From the NCBI GenBank assembly GCA_958510825.1, contig OY294050.1, forward strand, positions 5,867,340 to 5,931,339: DNA of 64,000 nt, in the 5' to 3' direction. The DNA is from Brachypterus glaber. Taxonomy: Eukaryota; Arthropoda; Insecta; Coleoptera; Kateretidae. Below the pieces are notes generated by a model. The model worked only from the letters and a program-made list of their open reading frames with translations. It had not been told where the DNA came from and searched no databases. The position numbers and the translations under genes were made by a program. Positions 24,246 to 37,159 of this stretch are shown here, in pieces (the stretch's first letter is position 1; each line of letters begins with the position of its first letter).

Positions 24246-24704
24246 ATAAGTATTCAATGTTGATATTTACTCTTTAAAAGCACAATAAACTGCTATGAAT
24301 CATAACTTATCGTGAGTTACTCATCTTGGAAGTTAAAGTTGAAAGTTCTCACAGACTTAAAATAAACAGTTGCTAAGATATTAATTTATTAAGATCACGG
24401 GAACCACATGGGAGCTCGACTCACCTACCTTGTCAAGATCAAACTAAATATCTAAGAACACCAGCGGTAAAACGACTGAACGTATTGTAGTGATAAGTAA
24501 AACATAGAAAATAATCTAAGAGAGGCCTTACCTAAATTTCAATAAAATCGGACGTTAAATAAGGGAGATATGAAGAAAAATCTAGCAAGTGACGTCATTA
24601 TTACATAAAACTTATCCTCCTTATCTTCGTTACTCCTGAAGATGGTTAATTTATTAGAAAGAATTTATAAAGAAAGATGCGGTTAGAATATATAGATCTT
24701 TATA

Positions 24705-24790
24705 GAACTGGTAGTTTCGGGTTTTAACTGTGTTGATTGATTATCACTATAGTAATAATCCATCAAAACGGTTAAAACCCGAAAGCCTTA
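24705..24790. repeat. Inverted repeat resembling Penelope terminal segment
   Basis: TTTCGGGTTTTAAC...GATTGATTAT pairs with ATAATCCATC...GTTAAAACCCGAAA. The same order of motifs (CCATTAACACGGTCTAAACC then CGAAAG) occurs at the ends of the Penelope element at 59.5-60.6 kb. Confidence 0.4.
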
Positions 24791-26264
24791 GATCTAAATG
24801 TATGTGTAGATCTATTGGCCATGTCAAGAAATTTAATTTGATGTGATCTCTGAGAAGTCGAAACCAAATTTGAATTAAATCCACCGAGGAAAAGGTGAGA
24901 TATAAGGGAAATTCTAACACAACATAATTATTAAAAAAATCCTTTATTTTTCTGTTATAAAATTCTGAATGTAGGACGTCTGGTCTCCCAAAGATGTACC
25001 ATTTATGAACCAACAAGGCAACGAAACTATGAGGGAAATTCTAACTCATGATGCCATTATCTTAAAAAATTAATATAACTTTGTGATTCCTGGAACATTT
25101 TTACTAAAAATCGGGATAAAGGAAGTCTGGTCACCTCAGAAATGTACCATTTATGGACAAATATGACAGGTTGCAAAGCAGCCAGCATGCATATTCTATT
25201 ATCTCATTTGACTACATAATTTCTGTCTTAAGGGCTAACAGGCTATGCTTAGTGTACTGTGTACACATATTATTATTATTATAGTAATAATTTAGTCTAA
25301 TAGATAATAGTCAAACTGTTATAGTTTAGGTTATAAATAATAATCTGATATATCTAATTTACTGTTAATTATAATTTTAATTAATTACGTCATTATACAT
25401 ATATATTGTTGCAATTCCAAAATATAAATAATATAGGATATTTAAAAGTTTTTTTTAGCTCTAAAACGGTTCATTGAACAGTTTAAAATCATCACAAGAC
25501 TGGTTCAGGTCATGTCTCCATCTACACAGACTGTGTAACATATTATTTGTGAGCAACGCTAGTTATACGCAATTAATTTGAAGCCAAGAAGTACTTTAAA
25601 TACTGTTTTTACCCCTTGGCCTTCAGAATAATTGTGTATAACAGTAAAAATAGCCTGAATGTAACAAATGTAATGTGTTTGACTCGATAAGAATGTCAAA
25701 TAAAGCAAACGAGATCCAAACATACCTCTATCGATGATACAAAATTTGTTTCGGTTTATGAGAACTAAACCTTTACGAGACCTTTAAAAATTGTAAAATA
25801 ATAACATTTGTGAAATACAATATTTTGTTATAAAATGTTTATTTTTTGTTAGAATTTATCCAATTTGGCTCTTCTACTTCTTCTTCTTCTTCTTTTTCTT
25901 TATATGTGAGTTTTTTTCTGAGTTCAGCGTTCAATCTAAATTTTGAACGGGGGCCCCAATTTTTTTAGATGTCATATAAGGCAAACTAGAGCTCAAATAT
26001 ACTTTTCAACGAATGGTATGTTTTTCGCCTATTGATCCCAAATCTAATAAAATCTGCAGATTTTAGCAGCTTCCAAAGATTAAATTTCCCAACACGAATA
26101 ATGTGGTAATCTTATTGTAAATATGTTAATATTCAAAACGTGAGACGATTACATTACATGACATTCGGCCGGATTTGCCCCTAATCTCACTCTTTGTATA
26201 CTCTCAACTCTTAACTATGGACATAGTGTTTTAAATACCTAACACCATACCTAAAAAAACTTTT
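24791..26264. other. Intergenic region
   Basis: Contains a short (ATT)n at about 25268-25277 and a (TTC)n at about 25875-25895. No gene recognised. Confidence 0.35.
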
Positions 26265-26735
26265 GGCAAAAAAATGAACCGACTTTTGTCTCTAAAAAGT
26301 AAAAAATAAAAATAAGCCGGTGCCAATTTCACCACTCCCTAAATTAAATACTAACAATTATTTTTGTTGTTAAAAATTTTTGTACAAGTTTTCTAACGAT
26401 TTTTGGGTACAATATTGGAAAATAATCATGAAGATCTTTTTAATTATACACAAGAATTGGCTATACACCTCATATACTGCAGATAATGCATTTACATAAA
26501 GATATTTGAATAAAATAAGAAGAAATGTCCTGGTAAAATGTCAAATGGATTTATAATTATTTCATTTAAAACTTTTGCAACATGAAACAGTGTTAGGTAT
26601 AAACTACCTTCAAATGAAGGTCCCTGTATCACTATAAAATAAAATAAATAAATAAATTGTTTGCTGTGAAATTGGCACCGACTTATTTTTTATTTTTTAC
26701 TTTTTAGAGACAGAAGTCGGTTCATTTTTTTTTGC
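26265..26735. mobile_element. Foldback element, copy 2 (GTCGGTGCCAATTTCAC arms)
   Basis: The same ~70-bp arms as at 20849-21032 (left 26265-26331, right about 26664-26735) enclose a much longer spacer of about 330 bp. The shorter copy may be a deletion derivative or this one may carry an insertion. Confidence 0.65.
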
Positions 26736-26872
26736 GAAAAGTTTGGACTTTTGGACTTTTGGACCAAAGTTATGCGGGAACAAACATAAAAAAAACAAAG
26801 TCAAAAGTCGAATTGATAACCTCCTCCTTTTTTGGACTTCGGTCGGTTAAAATGTTGCTATGGTCTGTTTCA

Positions 26873-26944
26873 TCAAGCAAGATAGTAAATTAAAAATCCC
26901 ACAGTAAATATTTTTACAACAGGTTTGAATAGTATACGTTTGTG
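26873..26944 (+). repeat. Dispersed repeat D, copy 2
   Basis: See 21342-21413; same orientation. Confidence 0.6.
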
Positions 26945-26984
26945 TATAGAATATAGTTATGTTTTACAAAATATCTTACAGTGA

Positions 26985-27185
26985 TACAACAAGAATAGAT
27001 TTTTTATGTATTTTGACCTGAGAAATCATATTCCAAAAATAAAATTACAAAAAAGTTCGCACACCCCTGGTTAAAATAACTATATGAAAATAACATATGA
27101 TGATGGGCATTATTAAGATTAGTTTACTTGCAAAATCTCGTTGCTATATCTCAAAGAGTTTCTGAGTTAGAAATGCGTAGCAGCG
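26985..27185. mobile_element. Degenerate arm of the 1.17-kb palindromic MITE family
   Basis: Carries GACCTGAGAAATCATAT, CGCACACCCCTGGTT and the degraded GCAAAATCTCGTTGCTATA in the orientation opposite to 23455-23690. Confidence 0.5.
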
Positions 27186-27211
27186 AGGGATTTAAGAGTG
27201 CGGGGCTCTAA

Positions 27212-27530
27212 TAGTCTACCGTGGTTTATATATTATTTTTTTCTCTAATTTCGCATTTATTCTTATTATTTAACATTTTTATATCAATAATAACCTAAAA
27301 TATTTACTGGATCTTAATTAATCAAATAAAAAGTTATTTAAAGCTATTTTCTTGGGTTTAATTGGTAAAAATTGCACAAAGAACTGAAACATCTAAAGTG
27401 ACAGAAATCAATTGTTTATAAAAATTTACTCCTATTAGGAGAGAAAAAATTATTATTGCTATGGGTGAAGAAAATTGATTTCACAGTCTGAAAACATGAT
27501 AAATAATGGTATGTTCTAAAGCTAGTAGTG
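27212..27530 (+). repeat. Dispersed repeat E, copy 1
   Basis: Matches 55850-56304 in parts, clearly over the last ~200 bp ending GCTAGTAGTG. The left terminal CACTACTAGC seen at 55872 is not preserved here. Confidence 0.6.
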
Positions 27531-28285
27531 AAAAAAGATAATTATTAGACTGGTTCAGCAAAGAAGTTTATTCGGGTCTTGGCACACAAATAATTTTGTA
27601 CTGAGTAAAAAAATGCCAAAATTAAAATCGTTAGAAACCTTATTGAGATTTTCAGTTGTTTTTATATTAATTATTAAGTTTTATATGGAAAAGCAATATA
27701 GGTATGTACCCTATTTATTTTTTAAGAGGTACTCAACATGTAAAGTGAAATTAAAATTTGTGACAATAGTTTATTTTTTCCCGAATAACTTGAACCGAGT
27801 TAAACAATAGGTCGACAATTATACATACGTTAGAAATCACAATTGCACGTATCTGTTTCCAGTACAGCCCAAACAAACATGAGGTGATTGATGGCTCTGT
27901 AGGTGCGATACATTTTATACAGGGTGTCCCATTAATTCCCGAAAATTGTCTTTATAGGCGGTCATACTTACTTATTTGTATGGTAGGTTTCATAAGTATG
28001 TAACCCAAATAAAAATACCAGCATTGTAAGACAAAAATATTGGTTCATTATGAATAACAATTTTTGTATATTGAGCTTACAAAAATAATTTATTCTCTTC
28101 CCACTCCAAACAATAATCTTTATGTATTACGTCACTCTCACTCATGTAAATTTTATATGGCACACTAGCTATGTCGGACGTAAACAAACTCTGCATACTA
28201 AGCATTACCAGTTTATCTATCCTTCTTTTGTCTGAGGCATATAGGCAACCTCATGTGAATACACATTTTTAATGCTAATTAATAA

Positions 28286-28396
28286 AACCAAGAGACATTT
28301 TTAACGAAATTTTGTTAGGCATGGGAATAGGTTCTTTAGGTTTAGTACAACCTACTCCCATGCCTAAGAAAATTTAGTTAAAAATGTCGCTTGGTT
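28286..28396. repeat. 111-bp palindrome
   Basis: Arms of about 47 bp (AACCAAG.GACATTTTTAAC...TAGGCATGGGA.TAGGTT and its inverse) surround a 14-base loop with only a few mismatches. Probably a foldback MITE. Confidence 0.7.
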
Positions 28397-29044
28397 CCTT
28401 TTCGATAAGCGGTATCTAATTGCTTGACAAATAGTAAAATAAACTCACAAACAATCAGTAACTATTTTTGGTCTAAATTTTTACAAGGGAGGCCTGTGAG
28501 ACAAAAATAAATTAAAAAAATAATTCACAAAACTGGCTAAGGCGTCATCACTGAAAACTACACGGGCTTAAGTATGAGCTTTCCTGTTAAAACAGACCTA
28601 ATGGCTAATACGTAGGTACATACATACATACGGGGTTATTCAAAAATATCAAAAAAAGTTCCTATAAGGTTGGTCCCGAAATGTCTTAAATTTTTAGTCG
28701 GGTAAAAAATCTTAAATGGTACGTGTTGGGACACAACGTATAAGCGATGAGGGGAGCAATGAGTCCTGCCTTAGTCAATTGAGATCGCACATGGGATAGC
28801 AGATAGAAACGGTGTCTATTGGCCTCCATTGATGAATTAGACACAGAGGTTGATTGCACTAATTACCAAAATGATTGTTTCGAAACGGCATATTGTAAAG
28901 CTGTCAAACGTGGACGAAAACAAGGCACTTCTAATTATTTCCTATTGTTTCGATTTTTTTTATGTCAAGTGTCGATTTTATTTCAAAAGTTATCGATTTA
29001 AATTAAAAAGATTTGATTTTAATTGAATACGCTTTTGCTTTTAG

Positions 29045-29105
29045 CACTACTACTACTACTACCTATATAGCCCTACTACTATCATAGCCCTACTACTACT
29101 ACTAT
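29045..29105 (+). repeat. (TAC)n microsatellite with embedded ATAGCCC units
   Basis: Tracts of CTA/TAC are broken by two copies of a TAGCCCTACTACTA motif. Confidence 0.75.
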
Positions 29106-29125
29106 TATAATATAATATGAGGGGT

Positions 29126-29285
29126 TGAACTGAAAAACTTAACATAAAAGGAACTCATCTGCAAGTCCAGTTTTTGTGAAAAATAGAATTTTGATTGTAT
29201 TGGATAAAAACCTATAGATTTTTTTTGATATCTTAAGTTTTGCAGTTTAAGTCCTTTTGGATATGTTAAATTTTGCACTTCAACT
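29126..29285. repeat. Imperfect inverted repeat
   Basis: Arms of about 42 bp, the left starting TTGAACTGAAAAAC and the right ending TTTTGCACTTCAA, pair with several mismatches around a spacer of about 75 bp. Confidence 0.45.
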
Positions 29286-29310
29286 CCTGATATAATATAA
29301 TACCTATACA

Positions 29311-29592
29311 TATAGTATATTCAACTTCAAAATGAAGTGAGCCTAAACAAACGCACGTGACATCAACGGATTTAGTGACAGGGTAGGACTCAAAACAAAA
29401 TATTTTTATATAACGGTCCATTGCAATACATTGCACGCTTCTTCGCAAGTACTCACGTACTGACCTGTTTAATTTTCTACATCCCTACTCTCGCAACATT
29501 CGAATGTTCTAACCACTGAAACCACGCGCCAGCTGCCGCGTGCGAGATTGTTTTATTTATTTCTACTGCATATTGAAGTTGAATATACTATA
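29311..29592. mobile_element. 282-bp MITE with perfect 20-bp TIRs
   Basis: The ends TATAGTATATTCAACTTCAA (29311-29330) and its exact reverse complement (29573-29592) bound a non-coding interior of higher GC content, including GCGCCAGCTGCCGCG at about 29527-29541. Confidence 0.7.
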
Positions 29593-30046
29593 GCCCTTCT
29601 ACTGCACTAGTATACTTGAAAAAACCAATTTTGTTTTTAGAGAAATTCTATTTGATTTTTTTATCTATCATGACACCCAAATATTATAATCTATTGAAAT
29701 GTATTATTTTATTTATTTATTATTTTATTTATTTATTATTTTATTTTATTATTTATTTATTTCGTTTGGTTTGGTACAGAGTCATGGAGAGTCCCAAATA
29801 AGATTTAGCTTGTGCTAGGGGCTCTCCATTGATTTTGATAAGACAAAAAAAATAATTAAAAAGTAGTTACAAAACGCAGCAAATTTTGTAGTTCCAAATT
29901 CTTCAAAAATGTTTACCGCGGTCCATCAAAATTAATTCTTTATGTTTGTATCTCATTTTTCTTAGTTTTCAAGCTCATATACCATACATTTTGATGAAAA
30001 ATAGTTTCAAATAAATTTCAAGTAACTTTGACATATCATGAATGAA

Positions 30047-30059
30047 TTATTATTATTAA

Positions 30060-30111
<52 letters not shown>

Positions 30112-30112
30112 A
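30047..30112 (+). repeat. (ATT)n microsatellite
   Basis: About twenty ATT units with two AAT interruptions. Confidence 0.9.
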
Positions 30113-31644
30113 TATAACAAATTAAAATCACATGAATTACTTTATAAATTACGCCCTTTAAATTAATAAAGGGTAATTTCAAAATTGGTCTACTTTTTAC
30201 GTTTTACGAGGCAGTTCAAACACATTAAACCCGTTTTCATTATTTTAAAATAACAAACAATTAATTAGAGTACCTACATACTGATTTTTCAAATAAACGA
30301 ATTCACATTTCGATAGCTTAACAATGCTGTCATATTTTTATTTATTTATGGACCCATGGATCCAAACAAGAAATTTTTTTAACAACAGTTCAAATCCAAA
30401 TACATTCACACTACCCAAAACATCTCCTGAATGCAAAATGGGTTTCAAAATGAAAGCAAGTTTTGCAAATTTGCTTAGTTATTTTAGAGCTAACTTAGTA
30501 TATAACCACTGTTCGTTTTTTGGGTAATGGTAAAAGTTCCTCAGCAGACTCTGTAGGCAACAGTTAACTCATATTGCAAGTAGAATTTGGCTAGAGAAAT
30601 TCTTTCTCGCGTTTTTTTCTCATTTATAAAAAATGGCTTTTTTGAAAAACGGCCAAGTGTAAGATTTTGATTTTGGGCTTGTATCACTCAGAATAGTCTA
30701 AAAAACAAATTCTATTCGTAAAATAGAGGGTATTCGGATTTTTGATTTAAACTGTCAAATATGACACTTATATACTTATAAACGCAGCGACTTTTTTCCC
30801 GCTAAGGAAAAATCATCTTTATATATTGAGCAAGTACACTGAAAAAAAGGATCCTTTGCGGTAATGGCATATGAAATTAGGCCAAATGCTTCGCACTCTT
30901 GAATACGTCCAAATATAATTCACTTGCCAAGGTCTTTCTGATTCTTTAACTTAAAATTCTTTGATCTTGTGTAAAATGCAAGTGGTCTTGCCTCAAAAGA
31001 AAAATTCTTGGGCCAAAGTATTTAAAATTATTTAGATTTTAACAATCTTAAAACAAGATAAATGGTTTTTGCCTCAAATGCGCCAGGTGGACCGAATTTT
31101 AAAAATATTTCAAAAGTGACACTTTTCTTGGGACAAGATAAATACTTTTGTTTGAAGATACACATCTTTTAAGCTAAAACAATAACTGCCAAGAGTGTTG
31201 AATACTTTGAACTAAGAGCGTCATTTCTTTTTTATATCTTACTCTGTCAATCCATTTTCCAAAATTTTGATAATATTAACAGTAAATTTTGTATTTTTTA
31301 ATTAGATTATATTATTATTTAAATGAACAATTAAAATTTAATAATTGAATATAATAAACTATGTAATAGTAATTTATTTTATAATTTAATATTTTCCCTC
31401 ATTTTTGAATTGAATGCTTCCTATTTATTTAAATTTAATTTCACCAGGTTAATCTGTTAAGCTAATCAGGTTTTATTGTTTACTAAATGGCTAATTACCA
31501 GTATTTTCAATTACTAGTGATAAAAATAATGAATTTAAGTTTACAATATATGAGTTCAACGGCTGACATATTTAAAAGTTCACAAAAAAATTATGAGATG
31601 ACACTACTGGCAGACGGACTCCATGCACTATACACTATGCACTA
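30113..31644. other. Intergenic region
   Basis: AT-rich and without a supported gene. The segment 30838-31230 has a CACTGAAAAAAAGG start seen at some MITE ends, but I could not find a matching right end. Confidence 0.3.
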
Positions 31645-31910
31645 GTAAGGTGGGAAAAAATGTTATCGACAAATAAAAATTTAAAACTTTCGTATTCTTA
31701 AAAGATAAAAATCGAATGTCGTTTTTTTCTTTCAAAGACACCGATATATAAATACGTATGTATAGTTAATATTGTTGTGGGTAACAAATTAGTCGTCAAA
31801 TGTTTCGATTTATAAAAATTTCCCTCATAATACGGCAAAATTATTCCGTAAGCCTATGTTTCTGTGTTTATTTTCAAAGTTGATGAGTCATAACTGAGTT
31901 TACGCCGAAT
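31645..31910 (+). repeat. Dispersed repeat A, copy 2
   Basis: Direct repeat partner of 13710-13995. Confidence 0.7.
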
Positions 31911-32335
31911 ACTGCTTATAACGCTCTCTATTTCTATATTTTTTTTATAGTTTTTTCAATCGTTTTTAAAAGTAGGTACCTTTCCGTTTTCTGCTAAACT
32001 GTCCAATTAAATTTGAATAAATCGAGTGCATAAATCATCATAGTCCCAAAATGACACCGGAAACCTTTTTACCACTTCCAAATCAATCAAAATAACATTA
32101 GTGAGAAGCTTCTTAGATATTAATAACTGAATTGTCAGAAAGTTTCTCATTCCTTAGTGATGATTTTTGACCAGTTAAAATGTCATATCTTTTTCTCGTT
32201 TTTCATATCATTCACAGATTAAAATTCATTTTATGTATAATTTAGGTTTTATCTCGAATGATGGATTTTTGCAGCAGATGTTTTAATTTTGCTGTTAAGA
32301 TTCGCTCATACTTATTTAGTTAGGATTTTGTTTAG

Positions 32336-32337
<2 letters not shown>

Positions 32338-32397
<60 letters not shown>
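32338..32397 (+). repeat. (TA)n microsatellite
   Basis: About thirty uninterrupted TA units. Confidence 0.95.
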
Positions 32398-32399
<2 letters not shown>

Positions 32400-33054
32400 T
32401 TTAGAATAGAAACACTGAAAAAGAATATAAAAATGATAAAACACTTTTAAAATTCCGTACTAATCCAAAATTATGATTAATGTAAAATAGCCAGACACAG
32501 CGAAGTTCATAAAACAAATTTAGATTTCTCGCTATTGTCCTGATCTCAAAATACCTGACCACCTGGCCCATAGTGGGAAGTTACATTTTCACCATTGGTA
32601 TTAAAATATTTAAGAACACAGACAGTACTCACTGTTGATTTATTTTTAAAAAATATTCCAATAAGTTACTTCATGAGTCATTCTGTGAATTTTGTTCCAA
32701 ATTTAAAAAGATAAGCATCATGGCGCGAGAAAATGAGTATAAATAAACGAAAATTTCATTTCTAAATAAACACCTTTGCAGACAGCTGCAGCGGTGAGAG
32801 GAAAAAGTTCTTGCAAAAGTTATCTTTGAAAAATTACGGATTACGTGCGGGAAAAAACTTTGTTTTTCTTAATTAGGTTATGCCGTAATTACATTCAACT
32901 TGTACAACTTAATTTCTGGACTTGGACTGCCCTGATCAGAGCAAATGACGAACCCTAAAAGTTATGTAAATGTAGGTATATACTACACTCACCCCAAAGA
33001 AGTGGAACAAGAAGTTAGCAACGAATCCATTTCTTTCTCTTTTTGAGAAAAATG

Positions 33055-33345
33055 AAAAATGTTTTTTGTTTTTGGGGGGATTAGTTTCAAAAATAATAGG
33101 GATCTTTGCCTCGTAGAACTTGATTTTTCCTGAAGTAGAGAGGACTATTCGTTCTTGAGATATCGTGTTTATAAAACTCATGACATCAGACGGACAGACA
33201 GACGGACATTTCAAACACAAAGTTGCTTATTTTTTTATGAAACAAATTTATATCCAAGAAAATTTTGTCTAGGACGATTTTTGAAATTTTTTGAAAATTT
33301 GAAACTACCGTATAATACTATTCTGGCGCAGGCGCTGTAAATAGT
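33055..33345 (+). repeat. Dispersed repeat F, copy 1
   Basis: Contains AGACGGACAGACAGACGGAC (33187-33206) and ends near GCGCAGGCGCTGTAAATA. It matches 44115-44400 in inverted orientation. The peptide frames through it on both strands are by-products of the repeat. Confidence 0.6.
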
Positions 33346-33565
33346 ATAATAAAGGTATATTTACACCATTACAAAAACTGCTGTACACCTCTTTTTGACG
33401 AGCATAGTTCATAACCTGTGTTTAATATGACCTTACTTCAATTTTGTGAATCACATAAAATATACGAAGAATTTCTTTAAAAACGGTATCTCACGCTATA
33501 AATTTGGTGCTCTGAAAAATTCAAACATGTATCTCTTCGAACTTGGTGTCAAAATTAGAAAGATA

Positions 33566-33909
33566 AATTGTTTTTATCCAATACATACAGATAATAAGAC
33601 AATTACCAGCTTTATTTTAAATAGATAAACTCAATAATAACCCCCGCGTGGCTTTTACTTTATTGAGTGGATAATTATTTATTTTACCTACTCAACTGTC
33701 ACTTGACAAATTATTTTCTTGTAAATGTCATTAAAATTTTTAATAAAAATATGAATTCCTAAGCTATTTATTGGATAAAACCTTGTATGGCACTCATAGA
33801 TAAACCGATATTGCCCTCTCGAAAATTAACCTGCTTGGCTGACGCCTCGCAGGTTGATTTTCTCATGGGCAATATCTTACTTTACCCACTAGTACCATAA
33901 ATAACTATT
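33566..33909. mobile_element. MITE of the AATAGTT family, single-arm copy
   Basis: Same layout as 10619-10956 in the opposite orientation, ending AATAACTATT, with the GC-rich hairpin at about 33810-33880. Confidence 0.65.
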
Positions 33910-34286
33910 ACCAGCGAGTTTAATTTAATTTTAAAATTCTCGATCTTATAATTTTAAAATTCTCGTCAAAATATAACACGTACTTTTTTAAAACGAAGCA
34001 AATAAGGTTTATTTAAATACACACATAATTTTAACCTAGTACGTGCTAAAATTTCCATCAACTTTTCAGGGAAATACGCTCATTTGAGCAATCAAGGCAG
34101 CGTTGAAAAGAAAAATGATCAAGTTTTCTTAACTTTTCAGCGGTAATTATTTTTTTGGCAAGTATTTTTCATCTCTAATTTTCTTTTTAATAAAACTCCA
34201 ATTATTTAATATTTTCTAAAACTATTTTAAAGTACTAAAAAAAAATATTTTACCACCAAAATATGTTTTATTAACACAGACTTAGG

Positions 34287-34330
34287 GAACGTTCAAGTAT
34301 TACGTAACGCAAATTTTGACCATTTAACCA
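34287..34330. mobile_element. Half-copy of GGGAACGTTCAAG MITE
   Basis: GGGAACGTTCAAGTATTACG and the next bases match one end of 19135-19283, with no matching second end downstream. Confidence 0.55.
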
Positions 34331-34980
34331 TAAAATGTTTTGACTTAAAATCTGAATTTCTAAAATAATTTTTAAATATACTGTATTTTTTTTTTGTTAA
34401 AACAAATAAAAATTATTTTTCTTAAAAACGCATCGATAAATTTTTTAAAATTTGGTCTTAAAAATATACAAAAGCTCTAAATAATTAAATTATGAAAAAA
34501 ACTTGGGTTGTATGAAAGTTGAGCTAAAAATAATTTCCAGACTGGGGTGTGTTGTATGTACGTACAAACCGCTACTCTACCGCTATTATTTAGATTTTTT
34601 TTGATAAAAAAAGTAATATTTTATATTATCAATAGATACCTAATTTTCTTAATTGTAATTAGTATAACTATATCATGTAAAACAGCCATTAATAAACCAT
34701 AATTGGTAGTCTGTGTTAATTAGGAACATTTAGGTATCTGGATCTCTGTTAGTGTTCATTTTGCATGTTTTGTTCAAATTTTCTCTGCATAGGTTGGCAA
34801 TGAAGAGATAATTGTGAGAGATTCTAGCATATGGCAATAGGCTGGCTTAGAGAGCTTTAGTGTGACGTTTTCTGGCAATGAAAAGAGTGTAGAAAATCTG
34901 GTAAAAATTAGTAACGTCTACGTCCCAAATGCAACTCGGTCTTTCGCGCTGTTGGTAAATTGTGCAATTTAATTTATATT

Positions 34981-35042
34981 TGGTTTTTGGTTGTTTTGGT
35001 GTTTTTTTTTTGCTTTGGTTTTTGGTTGTTTTGGTGTTTTTT
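34981..35042 (+). repeat. 35-bp tandem duplication
   Basis: TGGTTTTTGGTTGTTTTGGT occurs at 34981 and again at 35016, immediately left of the perfect palindrome. Confidence 0.85.
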
Positions 35043-35192
35043 AAATTAAAGAATGCGTTTTGTGTATTTCGGTATAAAATTTATTAATAGCCTATGTAGC
35101 CTTGAAAATGGCTACCTATGTAGCCATTTTCAAGGCTACATAGGCTATTAATAAATTTTATACCGAAATACACAAAACGCATTCTTTAATTT
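35043..35192. repeat. Perfect palindrome, 73-bp arms, 4-base loop
   Basis: The arm running from AAATTAAAGAATGCG to TGAAAATGGCTAC is followed by CTAT and then by its exact reverse complement. I found no mismatch in 73 positions. No coding frame. Confidence 0.9.
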
Positions 35193-35984
35193 CTACAAAC
35201 GGTATACATTGTCAACCCCAACATTTTATTGGTGTTTTTTGCAAGGGACGCGTCCCTTACTATCTTTTTAACTTGGCATATCCGGAAAAGGCTAAAAGTA
35301 CGTTTTTATTCGATTGATTCTAAAAGCGACACTTTTTGTTCATGTTTTACAGGCGAAAAGTTGAACTTTGTGGCCCTAGAGCCAAAAAGTTTTTTTTGGC
35401 AGCTAACTAAAACTTGGTATTTTTAAGCTTTTTTAAAAAAAATGCTTTACTTTTACTGTAATATTTATAAAGAAATATGACCTTTTGGTCTTGAACTAAC
35501 CGTTCTTTTTGACCAGATACAGTTATAATCATTTCATACAAAATAAAAAAATTCCAAAACAACCTCAAAATATGTCTATTTATTTATTTATTTATATTTT
35601 ATACTCGTACATGGGACCTTAATTCAACATTAATCTGTATTGACCCACTAAAATAAATTAAAAACACAAAATTTCAATTGTAAAATCACTTTCAATGTTT
35701 ATAATATTCATAGAACGGTTTCACAAGTATTATTTTCACAACAGACACATTTTAACAGAAATTAATCACCAAGATATAGCTTTTTTAATTCTAAAATGAA
35801 AGCGCTATCAAAAGAAACGATTCAATTGTTTTTGTAGCGATTTGATTGGACAGCAATTTGTCATGGATAACTAGATAAGTAATAAGACAGTAAAAAGGAA
35901 TATTTTTTGCACTTTAAAATTAAGTATATTTTAATAATTTATTATAATTAGAAACAATCGAATAAAAAATATTGTATAATACAC

Positions 35985-36095
35985 GGGCAAAAAGTTAAAT
36001 TTTGATTTCGTAGGTTTATTACCCTCGGGCCGGCCCTATCGGCCTGCCCTCGGCTTCTAAAAACGCACTCAATCGAAAAATTTAAATTTTCGCCC
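35985..36095. repeat. Short hairpin element with GC-rich centre
   Basis: GGGCAAAAAGTTAAATTTTG pairs with AATTTAAATTTTCGCCC; the centre (about 36022-36052) is unusually GC-rich, with GGGCCGGCCC. Confidence 0.5.
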
Positions 36096-36972
36096 TTGTA
36101 GTATAAATAACTATTTCGGGTTTGCCATTTCCCTATAGATTTTAAAATATGTTCTCACTCTACGTAAAAAGGGCTACTTTAGGTTAAAATCTTCCAAATT
36201 AAATCTACAAAACACTGAACAATAAAAGTGTCTAATTTAAAAATGAAGGTGTTTTTTTCTCAAGCCACACATAAGCGGCGTTGCTTACATACCTATAATA
36301 AATTTTTGCGAGATTCTACTAAAATATAAAACATTGTGTTGCTTTGAAAAAAAATCTTATTTATTTAAAACGGCCTTTTTATTTTTCATACAAATATAAT
36401 CTTAGAAAATTATTATATATAAGAGCCATTCTAATAAGGCATTTTCCGTAGTTTCCATTGAGAAAAGCCTGATGAAAAGCGCTTTTCCTATCTGGCCAAC
36501 TTTGCCCTAGGCTAGAAGTCATCTAACAGGCCATTGGGCTTATCTATACTATGCTCCGTATGAGGAGCTTTTAATAAAAGTCAATAGAAACTTTTATAGG
36601 GACCTAAAAATAAATTTATATAGTAAATAAACAATAAACAATTTAAAAAAATGGATAATTTAAGGCTATTTTGTGAGGCTCATAGTAAAAAAATACAAGA
36701 ATTTCCTTTAAAAATGTGTCTAACATTTTAAATTTTATATTAGATACTTATCACGCAGGCTATCTCGGGGAAAAAAAGGTTTTTGTATAAACTGGTATAA
36801 TTATGTCTGATTTTAGTTAAATGTATAAAAAGTCTGGATTTTGACCATGTATAAATTTTGACCCGTATGTTCATACATAATTAAATTAAATTTTAAATTT
36901 TGGCGAAGGCGGATAAATTTGGCCATGTATGACAAAGTTTTTGTATGATTATGCAGCATAATTATGTCTAAT

Positions 36973-37159
36973 GACCTGCCCTGGTCAGAGATGAGCCTCC
37001 TAGCCTGGTCAGATGTTATGAACTTCATCAGAAGTTCTGGCAGATTCAGGAAGAGGGAGGATAGGCAGCAGGTTGGGTAGGTAATCTTGGGGCAGACAAA
37101 AAGGGCCATTGGGCCTACTTGTCAGGCGTCGGAGCCTACCCACCTTTTACTATTACTAC
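36973..37159 (+). mobile_element. 3' end fragment of I/R1-like non-LTR element
   Basis: A 187-bp remnant whose frame (about 36975-37081) ends LAWSDVMNFIRSSGRFRKRE and then a TAG stop, followed by a short 3' UTR and a tail of TTACTATTACTACTA type. It aligns in protein and UTR (AAAAAGGGCCAT...GGCCTA) with the larger copy at 50623-51467. The insertion is flanked by the 10-bp direct repeat TATGTCTAAT at 36963-36972 and 37160-37169, the expected target duplication of target-primed reverse transcription with extreme 5' truncation. Confidence 0.85.

Noticed and set aside
24642..24675. CCTGAAGATGG followed by TTAGAAAG as another hammerhead
   Set aside because: The stem II and GAAAC-GUH part is not present; only the first half of the motif matches.
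28819..29001. 60-codon frame with several cysteines and a basic KRGRKQG stretch
   Set aside because: Starts at TTG, has no matching domain I recognise, and ends in a low-complexity hydrophobic run.
32936..33220. 94-codon minus-strand frame
   Set aside because: It lies in dispersed repeat F, whose inverted copy at 44.1-44.4 kb has no equivalent open frame.
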